14,682 bases of DNA from Chlamydiota bacterium (lineage in GTDB: Bacteria > Auribacterota > UBA3054 > B51-G9), in contig QMOL01000037.1 of assembly GCA_003648225.1 (NCBI GenBank), forward strand, positions 1 to 14,682, written 5' to 3'. The notes below the pieces were generated by a model. It ran no database searches. It was not told where the DNA came from and worked only from the letters and a program-made list of their open reading frames with translations. The position numbers were made by a program, and so were the translations under genes. Shown here one piece after another: positions 1 through 7,068 of the stretch. Numbering within the stretch: position 1 is the first letter of the stretch; every line of letters begins with the position of its first letter.

Positions 1-1671
1 CAATTCTTCATTTGATAAAATATCACTTTCAAGAAAGGTTGGCAATAGTGAAACGGAATTAACCTCCATTTTTTCGGGAGATTCCGCCGGCAGATTTATT
101 TTTCCAAAACATAAAGGGCATTGGTATCGACCGTTTTTTGTTCGTTGAGTCCAGCCAAACCAGTTGCAATTATTTTCACAAACGCCGTGTCGAAATCGCG
201 GAGGCGAAATAAAATTTTCTCTTTCCGGTGCATTAGCGTAGATTTTATTTTTATCGAAGAAAAGATTTCGCCAGGATTTTTTAGTCTCTTCAATAATTTT
301 ATTTTGTGCGGCTGTATAATCTTTATCCCAAAAATTATTTTTTGCCGACCAGTCAGCAAGCCACTTTCCCCCCTCAATAAACACCAAAGTTGAATCAGCC
401 GAGCCGTGCAGCAAACCTGAACGTGGAAAAAATCCTCCTGCAACATAAGTTTCATCGCCATTAAACGGCAGCGAACCACCTGCAAGATGCTGCAACTGAG
501 CGTTCCAGCACCAATCCAACATTGGGAATATTTTTTTAATAAAATCATTATCTCCGGTTTTATTAAAATAATCCCTTGCTTGTAAAATTATATAGCCCGT
601 TTGTTCGACATCGTCATTTTCGTGCATGTGCCGTGCGCAATGAGTGCCCATTGATTCCGCATTTTTTAAATTTCCGAAATGATTAAACTTATTAATGCGA
701 AATTCCAACGCTTTTTTCGCTTCTTCGAACATTCCGAGAGCAAGGATACCTTTTGCAACGCCGTATTGGTCGCGAACATAGGCAAGCGGATAGTAATGTC
801 CCGCCATTGCTCCCCCATCATCTGATTGTTGAACTTTTATAAGAGTTGCAACGCCATCGATTATTTTTTTATCTTCGTTAGAAAGTGAATTAAAATTTTC
901 TGTAAGAGTTTCACGGGTTTCAGTGAATTTATTCCAGTAATTTCTTGTTTGGTCTAATAATTTTTCCGGAGCAATTGCGTTAATCCTTTCAGCAATTGGA
1001 AGCCCTGATGAAAAATCATTATCCCCTATTATTGCCAAAGAACTTTCTCCTTCCAAACATGTAAAAATCAAAGTACCGTCTTTGTCTTTTTCAATTTTAC
1101 AGTTGCCTGAGGGGATAATCCAATGGAAAGAAGTTAAAGTTGTAGGATAATGAAAAATCTGTCCTCCGGCAGGAGTTATCAATAAGTACACCGCTTGTGC
1201 TCCACCCGAATTTTGCTTAACCTCACGCTTTGCACCGACATGATCACGAAATATCGCGTTACTTCGTTCCGCGGGGCAAGGGTCTAAGCTGGGTACTTCA
1301 ATAAACGAGCTTCCGGAATGTGGCTTGATTGTAAAGGACGCTGAGGACAGCGTCCCTCCATTACAATTAAAAATTCTAATATACGCCGGAGATTTTGAAT
1401 CAACAAATTCAGAAAAATTCAGAATTTCATTCCCGTTGCCGCTTAAACAATGATTCCAAATCGCGGTCCCCGGTTCGCGAGTAATTTTATCGGTAAATTC
1501 CTCGTCAGATAAAGTTTCTATTGTTAAAATGTTCGGTGAACTGTACGGCGGACCAAAAAAGTTTATCAAATCCGGTCCTTGTGCATAAGCGACAATTTTG
1601 CCGTTGCCGATGCAATGAACTGCTCCGGAATCATTAGATTTATCACTATATTTTCGTATGTTTTTTGACAT
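1..1671 (-). CDS. Putative (alpha/alpha)6-toroid glycosidase-like protein, 3' end outside window
   Basis: The frame is open without a stop from ATG at 1671-1669 to the window edge: 557 codons, with the C-terminus missing. There is an in-frame TGA at 1693-1695 upstream and a weak AAGGG about 10 nt before the ATG. No signal peptide is visible, so it is probably cytoplasmic. Residues 1-250 look beta-rich. From about 260 on it is helical, with motifs YYPLAYVRDQYG (about 291-303), EQTGYIILQARDYF and PFNGDETYVAGG (about 402-413). This two-part plan is known in inverting glycosidases and phosphorylases with an (alpha/alpha)6 barrel. The acidic pair in NGDE is a candidate active-site element, by inference only. 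Cysteines C498, C502, C518 and C521 could form a zinc-ribbon-like cluster, which is odd for such an enzyme. Substrate and family number are not assigned. A GC-rich palindrome lies in frame at 1325-1370. Confidence 0.72.
   Translation of the reverse strand, partial: MSKNIRKYSDKSNDSGAVHCIGNGKIVAYAQGPDLINFFGPPYSSPNILTIETLSDEEFTDKITREPGTAIWNHCLSGNGNEILNFSEFVDSKSPAYIRIFNCNGGTLSSASFTIKPHSGSSFIEVPSLDPCPAERSNAIFRDHVGAKREVKQNSGGAQAVYLLITPAGGQIFHYPTTLTSFHWIIPSGNCKIEKDKDGTLIFTCLEGESSLAIIGDNDFSSGLPIAERINAIAPEKLLDQTRNYWNKFTETRETLTENFNSLSNEDKKIIDGVATLIKVQQSDDGGAMAGHYYPLAYVRDQYGVAKGILALGMFEEAKKALEFRINKFNHFGNLKNAESMGTHCARHMHENDDVEQTGYIILQARDYFNKTGDNDFIKKIFPMLDWCWNAQLQHLAGGSLPFNGDETYVAGGFFPRSGLLHGSADSTLVFIEGGKWLADWSAKNNFWDKDYTAAQNKIIEETKKSWRNLFFDKNKIYANAPERENFISPPRFRHGVCENNCNWFGWTQRTKNGRYQCPLCFGKINLPAESPEKMEVNSVSLLPTFLESDILSNEEL
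1325..1370. repeat. Nested GC-rich palindrome inside a coding region
   Basis: The inner perfect hairpin is GGACGCTGaggaCAGCGTCC (1336-1355; 8-bp arms, 4-nt loop). Outer arms ATTGTAA (1328-1334) and TTACAAT (1361-1367) are also complementary, and extend to 1325 and 1370 with one G-T mismatch. The element is much more GC-rich than the gene around it. It is read in frame on the minus strand as NGGTLSSASF. It resembles REP-like palindromes; membership in a dispersed family is inference. Confidence 0.7.
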
Positions 1672-1731
1672 ATTTAGTCGACCCTTAAAAAGTCAAATTT
1701 TATGTTTATTTTTGTAAGATTATTTCGTGAT

Positions 1732-1759
1732 TTTATAAAAACCTTGCAAAATATTTCAC
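1732..1759 (-). promoter_or_regulatory. Candidate promoter of the glycosidase-like gene
   Basis: On the minus strand GTGAAA (1759-1754) is followed after 16 nt by TATAAA (1737-1732). The -10 matches 5 of 6 consensus bases and the -35 matches 4 of 6. The predicted leader to the ATG at 1671 is about 55 nt. In AT-rich DNA such matches are common, so this is tentative. Confidence 0.35.
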
Positions 1760-1766
1760 GCTTTTT

Positions 1767-1813
1767 CCCTAAAAAGCCCCTATGGTTACTATCAAAAATC
1801 GGTTTTTTAAGGG
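1767..1813. other. Long imperfect hairpin in the intergenic region
   Basis: CCCTAAAAAGCC (1767-1778) pairs with GGTTTTTTAAGGG (1801-1813), with one bulged A and one G-T pair, around a 22-nt loop. It lies between the cupin gene's terminator and the promoter of the next gene. Neither strand shows a T-run right after it, so it is not a classical terminator. Its role is unknown. Confidence 0.4.
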
Positions 1814-1825
1814 GCGACTATTTAA

Positions 1826-1850
1826 TAAAATAGCGTATCACGCTATTTTA
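1826..1850 (-). terminator. Hairpin terminator at the stop of the cupin gene
   Basis: TAAAATAGCG (1826-1835) and CGCTATTTTA (1841-1850) form a perfect 10-bp stem with a 5-nt loop. The stem begins with the TAA stop codon of the cupin gene itself (1848-1850). On the minus strand it is followed by TTAAATAG, a poor U-tract; the stem's own TTTTA arm supplies most of the U residues. It could act in both directions. Confidence 0.6.
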
Positions 1851-3041
1851 AGGCATTTCGGGATGGTTAGGTCCGAAATGTTTTAGAATCACCATTGGCT
1901 CATGTTGCGATTTATTTGTAATAACCACACCTTCTTTTGCGGCTTTTTCAGAAATAAAATATTCGTCCGCGCTTGTTTGACCGTACCGCAGCATAATTGC
2001 CGCTTCAGCATCGTACTCGCCGAATTTCCCATGTCCCTGAATCATAATGCAGCCATAAGCGACCGGATCTTTTATTGTAACAGTTTGCCCCGGTTGAATT
2101 GAAAGTTCTTTTGCGCCGACATAATCATTCCCGTAAGAAATCCATTTTTCAGTAAACTGCTCATTAGAATGTTTGCAGGTGATTGGTGGACGGAAGAACG
2201 TTTTTTTATAGTGAGGGTCAATATTTTTTTCCCAGTCCATTAAACTGATAACATAATCAATATCCCGTTTTTTATCTTCCGGACAATTTTCAACGAGAAA
2301 ATCATAAGGATAAATTTCATTCGCCGTAATATTTTCATAAACAGAATTTACATCGCTGTTCCATTGCGGCTCATAAGTTAAAACAGAGCCCGGTGCGTGA
2401 ATAACTCCCGGCGGAGTGTACCATCCTGTACCGAGTTGAATTCTGTAAGCGCGAGAAAGTTCAGTGATTTTAATATCTTCTTTTTCGTAGTTTAACAATC
2501 TTTCACGAATTTGGTCTTTTGTAACATCCGGGTCAAAACCAAAATATGTAACAGGAAAAGTTCCGAGATGATTGTTCAACTGCGGAGGAAAATAATATGA
2601 TTCCGGCTTGCCGAGTTGTCCTACACGTGCCGCGGCTTCAAAATCGAGGTGCAGGTGATGAAAAAGCGGTTCGCCGAAATCGAAGAATTTTGAATACATA
2701 GGCCATCCGCCGAATTTTTCCATAAGTTCATCGCCCACGAGTTCATTTTTAAGTTCGTCCTGTGTTTCCTTTAAGGTGAATTTTTCTTTAACATTTCCCG
2801 AAGCAGGCATGACGTAACTAAAGCCTTCATCTTCCGCGGCAAGCGGACCGTTCATACATTTAATAACGGAAGAAAACCAGCGTTCCTTAATTGAGCCGCG
2901 TTGGGTTCCGAGCGCGTAATAATCGTCCGGATGGAGTCGGAGACGTTTACCTGCGGCACTGAACCGACGAGGAACGAAAACCGGGATTAATTGTAAAACA
3001 CCTTTACCTTTATCGAAAGTTTCATTAATTATAGAAGTCAT
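1848..3041 (-). CDS. Cupin protein, type I mannose-6-phosphate isomerase-like
   Basis: The 397-residue protein has no signal peptide, so it is cytoplasmic. The probable metal site is visible: HHLH (H128, H129, H131), E147 in GKPESYYFP and H215 in WYTPPGVIHAPG. This matches the His, Glu, His pattern of the phosphomannose isomerase cupin fold. A second, degenerate cupin-like segment follows (about 316-390). These features suggest a zinc-dependent aldose-ketose isomerase for a sugar or sugar phosphate, but the substrate cannot be read from sequence and it may be a divergent relative. The start is the ATG at 3041. No Shine-Dalgarno is visible; an 8-bp tandem repeat fills that space. The preceding gene (stop at 3123) lies 81 bp upstream, so shared transcription is possible. 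It ends in a hairpin terminator that includes its stop codon. Confidence 0.78.
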   Translation of the reverse strand: MTSIINETFDKGKGVLQLIPVFVPRRFSAAGKRLRLHPDDYYALGTQRGSIKERWFSSVIKCMNGPLAAEDEGFSYVMPASGNVKEKFTLKETQDELKNELVGDELMEKFGGWPMYSKFFDFGEPLFHHLHLDFEAAARVGQLGKPESYYFPPQLNNHLGTFPVTYFGFDPDVTKDQIRERLLNYEKEDIKITELSRAYRIQLGTGWYTPPGVIHAPGSVLTYEPQWNSDVNSVYENITANEIYPYDFLVENCPEDKKRDIDYVISLMDWEKNIDPHYKKTFFRPPITCKHSNEQFTEKWISYGNDYVGAKELSIQPGQTVTIKDPVAYGCIMIQGHGKFGEYDAEAAIMLRYGQTSADEYFISEKAAKEGVVITNKSQHEPMVILKHFGPNHPEMP

Positions 3042-3047
3042 TGGACT

Positions 3048-3070
3048 GGATTATTGGATTATTGGATTAA
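3048..3070. repeat. 8-bp tandem repeat before the cupin gene start
   Basis: The unit GGATTATT (plus strand) is repeated at 3048, 3056 and 3064, the last copy partial. It begins 6 nt upstream of the cupin start codon, where a ribosome binding site would normally sit. Confidence 0.85.
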
Positions 3071-3119
3071 CCACCCCGCCCTAAAGGGCACCCCTCCTAA
3101 CACAGGAGGGGATTTTTTT
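3071..3119. repeat. GC-rich palindromic intergenic repeat element
   Basis: There are two hairpins side by side: GCCC-taaa-GGGC (3078-3089) and CCCCTCCT-aacac-AGGAGGGG (3091-3111), the latter followed by A then seven T (3113-3119). The block is preceded by CCACCCC. The arrangement, CCACCCC then CCCCTCC and GGAGGGG arms, resembles a repeat that I recall being scattered between genes in many environmental bacterial genomes. On the plus strand the second hairpin plus T-run looks like a terminator, but no plus-strand gene ends here. On the minus strand the A-run precedes the stem, so it would not terminate the gene ending at 3123 in the classical way. Confidence 0.7.
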
Positions 3120-3122
3120 GAA

Positions 3123-6100
3123 CTACCGGATATATTTCCTCATTATATAAATACCGAATACTGAATACAAAATACTGAATACCATTCCTATTTCCGGGAT
3201 GCCCGTTTCAACACTGCTGAAGCCATAAAGAATATAATCCTGCCCCGGCTGCGGAGTAAATGTAAGAGTGAATGTTCCGTCCACGTTAGCAAGATATTCA
3301 TAACTGATAATCTGACATTTATCCGGCGGAACATTTTCATCAACGAGGAAAATACCGCCATCGCTGCCGGAAATGTAAGATGCTCGCGGTTTTGAGTTGT
3401 CAAACGGTCGCCCGTAAATATAGAAAACATTCGATGAACTGGATGTAAGATTTGATAAAGTTATTCCGATTGATGAGCCCCATCCGTAATAAAAATATTT
3501 TTCAATGTCTGCACCTGTTCCGCTTGGTAAAGGAGCAGAATCAAACTCGAACTGACCTGCTGAAATATTCCCATCAGCACCGAAGACCCGCCAATCCGCG
3601 CCGTTCACTTCAGGGATTGAATCGTTGGTTTGTAAGATATTAATTTCGCCCGGTGCTTCAAACAATAATCCGTCAACTGTAATTTCCGTCCCCCAGTTCA
3701 AATTAACTGCGTGGGTGAATTCTTCAACTTCATTGCTTGTGCCAATCCACAAATCAGCATTGCTTTCCCAGGTACGTGTTGTCATTTTAGCGCTGCAAGG
3801 TTTAATTTTAAAATTATCAATTACACCCACATCGCCATTATTATAAAGAGTGATATAATTTGCGGCAAATCCGCTTGCTTTTTCATAAGCGTAAAAATAT
3901 AAAGGATGGTTATTAGTAGGATTGGGATCGATAAATTCATCTTGTCGCAGCGGCATTGGTTTTCCGTTAATAAACATGGTTATATAAGCTGTATCGTTAT
4001 CAAAGCTTTCCGCAGCAACCGCAATTTTTACATGCATATTTGTTGAATTAGGTGCCCCCACAAGTCCACCTGCAACAGTTGTTTCTCCACTAAACACCTG
4101 ATACACTCCGGTTGCCGAAGCGGCAGAGCCAAAGAATACGATTCCAATTCCGCCTACACTTACCGGGAAAGCGTTTTGTGATATTTTACCAAAGCTGATA
4201 CCTGTCCAACTTGATGCAGCAGGAACAACATCAAACTCCATAACAAAATTTGTATAATCAATAAAATTGTAATTAGGAGAACATGAAGCGACACCATTAA
4301 GTGTCAATTTGTTTGGAATTCCGGCTGATTGACCTACTTCAGTTATTCCGACAATTGAGTAATCGAGTGGAGCAGCTGTTCCATATTGTCTGCTGGCATT
4401 ATAATAACCCATATTGGCATCACCACTACCGCTTACGTTGTTAAATGTATCGTAAAAATAATAAGGCGAATTAACATCGCGCTCAACTATAAAAGTTGTT
4501 GAATCCGACCAATCGCTCCATTTGCTTCGATCATTTTGATAACTCACGCGCCAATAATTGGTTCCGGTAAAAACGAGACCGGACAAAGCGCTAACGACAT
4601 TCGTTGTGCCGCCCGTAAATTCTCTAGATAAAGAGAAAGTCGCTTCGGAACTTAACTGCCATTTGCTGTTTTCAAACGGCCATCCGCCTGCGTCATTGTA
4701 AACGGAAGCGGATAAAGCAACAGGGAAATTTTGTAAAGAGCCGTCTGCGGGAGATTGATTTATCGGTTTATCAGGAGGATTTGCAGTTGACCTGAAACCG
4801 ACATCATAATCGCCGAATTCGCTCCATCCGTAAGAGTTCCCGGCTTTAACCCAGTAATAATAGTTACTGTTATCTAAGCCGGTAGTATCAAAATATTCAT
4901 TACTTTCAGCCGAGATATCACCTGAAACATCTATTGCAAGATTTGTTTCATCACTAACTCCGCGAAAAACAGCATATTTATCAACTTCTAAACTTGGCAG
5001 CCAGGTAACTTTCACTCCATCGCTGTATGTTCCATCAGAAGCTGTAACTTCTGCAGGTGGTTCCGGAACGAAAGTTTTTATTTGAAAATAATCAACGCTT
5101 AGCCATGCATAGGCGCCACTTGTGCAGTTATCAACAACTTCCATATACACCTCCTGGTTATAAGCTGACGCATTTGTGATAGCTCTTTCAACCACAAGAT
5201 TTTGCCCCGGCGCGTAAACGCGTCCAAATTCCGAGCCATCCGATGCCTTTTTCAAAGCCACATAGTTATATGCACCTTCGCCGCCGCCAAAAGACGACCA
5301 TCCGCCTATCAGAAACTTAACATAGCCGTCTTGCGGATACATAAAAGTCGTTGATTTTAGAGTCCCGGTATTTATTTCACCACCGACCATAGAATTTGCA
5401 TAATAATCTAAATGGATAGGATTGAATTCAAAATGTTCCGGGACAAAATTAGTCGTTACCGGCGCGCTGCCCCAGGCAACGCCTGAGACATCCCAGCCTA
5501 CATATCCTTCTTCAAAATCGAAGTTTTTAGTGTCAACAAGCCGAAAATAATCAACTCCTATCCATGCGTAAGCGTTTGACGCACAATCATCCACAACTTC
5601 TATATAAACTTCTTTACCATAAGCTGCTAAAGATTCAAGAGCAACATTCTGCATCACATTCTCGTTAGGCGCCCATACTCTGTCAAGTTCTGTCCCATCA
5701 GACGCTAAATTCAGCGTAACATAGTTGTAGACTTTTCCGGGATTGCCGAATGGCCCCCGCGATGACCAACCGTTCAGAAGAAACAAAACAGCGTTATTTG
5801 TAGGGCATATAAATGTAACTGATCTTAGCACTCCCGTTGCCTCTTCATTAACTCCTGCATTCTCCGGGTAAAGAGTTCCCGCGTAATAAGTTCCCTGCCA
5901 TCCTGTTATTTGCCCGCCGGCATTTTGTGTGGTTGGTTGACCAAACGCGTTACCTGAAATTACTGTCCAGTTAGTATAAGTTCCCGTTTCAAAGTCCCAG
6001 TTGCGCGGGTCCGCTTCCTCAACTTTAAAATCATCAACACCAAGCCATGCATAACCGGTTAAGGCGCAATTGTCAACAACTTCAACATAAAGCTCAACAT

Positions 6101-6581
6101 TATAAAGATTAGTAGGAGGAGCAAAAGTTATTTTACTCATAACATTCCCATCAGGAGCCCAAAATCTTTCAATTTCTGTATCATCGGAAACACGCTTTAT
6201 AGAAACATAATTATATGAATTAGACGGGTCGGCAGGCCATTTTGACCAACCGCAAATCAAAAATGACAAAACATGATCTTCCGGTATTGAAAATGTGGCG
6301 GAACGAAGAGTTCCGGTTGCTGTTTCGGCGTCAGGTGCAGTAAAGGGACTCCTTCTTGAAAGCGCGAAATAAGTCCCTTCACATCCGAATCCAACCTGCT
6401 GCCCCGGCCAATAATTTGTAGTTTCAGGTGAGTCATCCCATGCAGTCCCGGTTTTTGTCCAACCGTATAAGCTGCCCATTTCGAAGTTACCGTTCAAGAT
6501 TTCCGCGTCAACCGCGAACGTAATTAACGTTGCGAAAAAGAATAAAAAAAGTTTAACAGTCATAAAATTAAATTTTATCAT
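3123..6581 (-). CDS. Large secreted multidomain protein with three binding-domain repeats and a PEP-CTERM-like tail
   Basis: 1152 residues. The signal peptide is residues 1-26: lysines, a FLFFFATLITFAV core, then VDA before EILNG. Three tandem domains follow (about 28-193, 194-352, 353-502). Each starts NFE/DFE, has a W-rich middle, and ends E-V-V-D-[ND]-C, then Y-A-W-x-x-V-D-x-F. They look like beta-sandwich carbohydrate-binding modules, by inference. Then come a fibronectin III domain (about 508-600), a second fibronectin-like segment (601-700), a concanavalin/LamG-like segment (about 705-905) and an unassigned beta-rich part (910-1125). The tail reads IPEIG, then a hydrophobic helix, then RKYIR: a degenerate PEP-CTERM sorting signal, as cleaved by an exosortase in other bacteria. 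No catalytic motif is recognised, so it is probably a surface or matrix protein. Start ATG 6581 is chosen because GGAG stands 7 nt upstream; the second ATG at 6563 has none. Confidence 0.8.
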   Translation of the reverse strand: MIKFNFMTVKLFLFFFATLITFAVDAEILNGNFEMGSLYGWTKTGTAWDDSPETTNYWPGQQVGFGCEGTYFALSRRSPFTAPDAETATGTLRSATFSIPEDHVLSFLICGWSKWPADPSNSYNYVSIKRVSDDTEIERFWAPDGNVMSKITFAPPTNLYNVELYVEVVDNCALTGYAWLGVDDFKVEEADPRNWDFETGTYTNWTVISGNAFGQPTTQNAGGQITGWQGTYYAGTLYPENAGVNEEATGVLRSVTFICPTNNAVLFLLNGWSSRGPFGNPGKVYNYVTLNLASDGTELDRVWAPNENVMQNVALESLAAYGKEVYIEVVDDCASNAYAWIGVDYFRLVDTKNFDFEEGYVGWDVSGVAWGSAPVTTNFVPEHFEFNPIHLDYYANSMVGGEINTGTLKSTTFMYPQDGYVKFLIGGWSSFGGGEGAYNYVALKKASDGSEFGRVYAPGQNLVVERAITNASAYNQEVYMEVVDNCTSGAYAWLSVDYFQIKTFVPEPPAEVTASDGTYSDGVKVTWLPSLEVDKYAVFRGVSDETNLAIDVSGDISAESNEYFDTTGLDNSNYYYWVKAGNSYGWSEFGDYDVGFRSTANPPDKPINQSPADGSLQNFPVALSASVYNDAGGWPFENSKWQLSSEATFSLSREFTGGTTNVVSALSGLVFTGTNYWRVSYQNDRSKWSDWSDSTTFIVERDVNSPYYFYDTFNNVSGSGDANMGYYNASRQYGTAAPLDYSIVGITEVGQSAGIPNKLTLNGVASCSPNYNFIDYTNFVMEFDVVPAASSWTGISFGKISQNAFPVSVGGIGIVFFGSAASATGVYQVFSGETTVAGGLVGAPNSTNMHVKIAVAAESFDNDTAYITMFINGKPMPLRQDEFIDPNPTNNHPLYFYAYEKASGFAANYITLYNNGDVGVIDNFKIKPCSAKMTTRTWESNADLWIGTSNEVEEFTHAVNLNWGTEITVDGLLFEAPGEINILQTNDSIPEVNGADWRVFGADGNISAGQFEFDSAPLPSGTGADIEKYFYYGWGSSIGITLSNLTSSSSNVFYIYGRPFDNSKPRASYISGSDGGIFLVDENVPPDKCQIISYEYLANVDGTFTLTFTPQPGQDYILYGFSSVETGIPEIGMVFSILYSVFGIYIMRKYIR
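3151..3185 (-). repeat. 7-bp tandem repeat encoding the PEP-CTERM-like helix
   Basis: Five consecutive heptamers on the plus strand are ATACCGA, ATACTGA, ATACAAA, ATACTGA and ATACCAT. Read on the minus strand they encode VFSILYSVFGI, the core of the C-terminal membrane helix. Because 7 is not a multiple of 3, the unit is read in all three frames in turn, and all give hydrophobic or small residues. Confidence 0.8.
5076..6500 (-). repeat. Triplicated domain within the large secreted protein
   Basis: Three diverged copies of about 150-165 codons: 6003-6500, 5526-6002 and 5076-5525. Shared anchors are NFE/DFE at the start, TG-x-L-[RK]-S-x-T-F in the middle, YNYV, [WY]AP, and YAW-x-x-VD-x-F at the end. 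The copies are clearly diverged at protein level, so the triplication is old. Confidence 0.8.
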
Positions 6582-6588
6582 AATAATT

Positions 6589-6592
6589 CTCC
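6589..6592 (-). promoter_or_regulatory. Ribosome binding site that decides the start at 6581
   Basis: GGAG on the minus strand with a 7-nt spacer to ATG 6581. The alternative in-frame ATG at 6563 is preceded only by A/T-rich sequence. Confidence 0.7.
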
Positions 6593-6646
6593 ATGTCTTT
6601 TTAATTCACAAATGAAAATGTAAATATGTTTATTATTGACATAATG

Positions 6647-6675
6647 ATTATAATAAAGTAATAATTCTTTTTCTA
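6647..6675 (-). promoter_or_regulatory. Candidate promoter of the large secreted protein gene
   Basis: On the minus strand TAGAAA (6675-6670), a 17-nt spacer, then TATAAT (6652-6647), a perfect -10. The expected leader is about 59 nt. It overlaps the very end of the upstream pseudogene remnant. Confidence 0.5.
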
Positions 6676-7065
6676 TAACAATATAGTCATAATTAACACA
6701 ATTTTCTCAACAACAATCTCACCTTTGAAAAGCAGCCTGTTACGTCCGGGATTTAACGGAGGATTAAAACAATAGTCCCACGGATTCCCGTTTGAATGGC
6801 GGTTATAAAGTTTTTCACCGTTTACTCAACCGGTAAGCGCACTTTTCACGGGATTAAACCATAAACGTATAAAAGGATCCCGTTTGGAAAGTATTTCAAT
6901 ATCAAATGCGGCAAGAAACATATCATCAGGATTTCCGCCCAGTATTTCCTTCGGATTAACGGGGTTATTTTGACCTGTTCTCCATGGTGCCATTGCACGT
7001 GGGCCGAGATTTTCCGAATTACCCCAGGAAGCATCATCGAAGTTAACCTCCGCCCAATTTGCAGT
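6673..7065 (-). pseudogene. Remnant of a beta-sandwich (galactose-binding-like) domain
   Basis: An open stretch on the minus strand reads TANWAEVNFDDASWG, continues to KSALTG, meets TGA (6826-6828), then goes on in the same frame with VNGEKLYNRHSNGNPWDY and LNPGRNRLLFKGE up to TAG at 6673-6675. The phrases FDDASW, WxNGEKLY and LxxGRN are typical of ligand-binding beta-sandwich domains attached to glycosidases. There is no start codon or signal of its own, and a TAA (7066-7068) stands just before it. It may be the C-terminal domain of the adjacent broken esterase gene or the tail of a different lost gene joined by deletion. Not functional as it stands. Confidence 0.55.
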
Positions 7066-7068
7066 TTA

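Noticed and set aside
96..548. Open frame of 150 codons on the minus strand
   Set aside because: It lies inside the open glycosidase-like frame (1-1671), which has no stop in the window and has far better codon and motif content.
3048..3119. Possible CRISPR-like array
   Set aside because: The units are 8 bp and directly adjacent with no spacers, followed by hairpins; nothing resembles repeat-spacer structure or cas genes.
6635..6658. Plus-strand TTGACA near 6635 as a promoter
   Set aside because: No properly spaced -10 and no plus-strand gene downstream for 2.3 kb.
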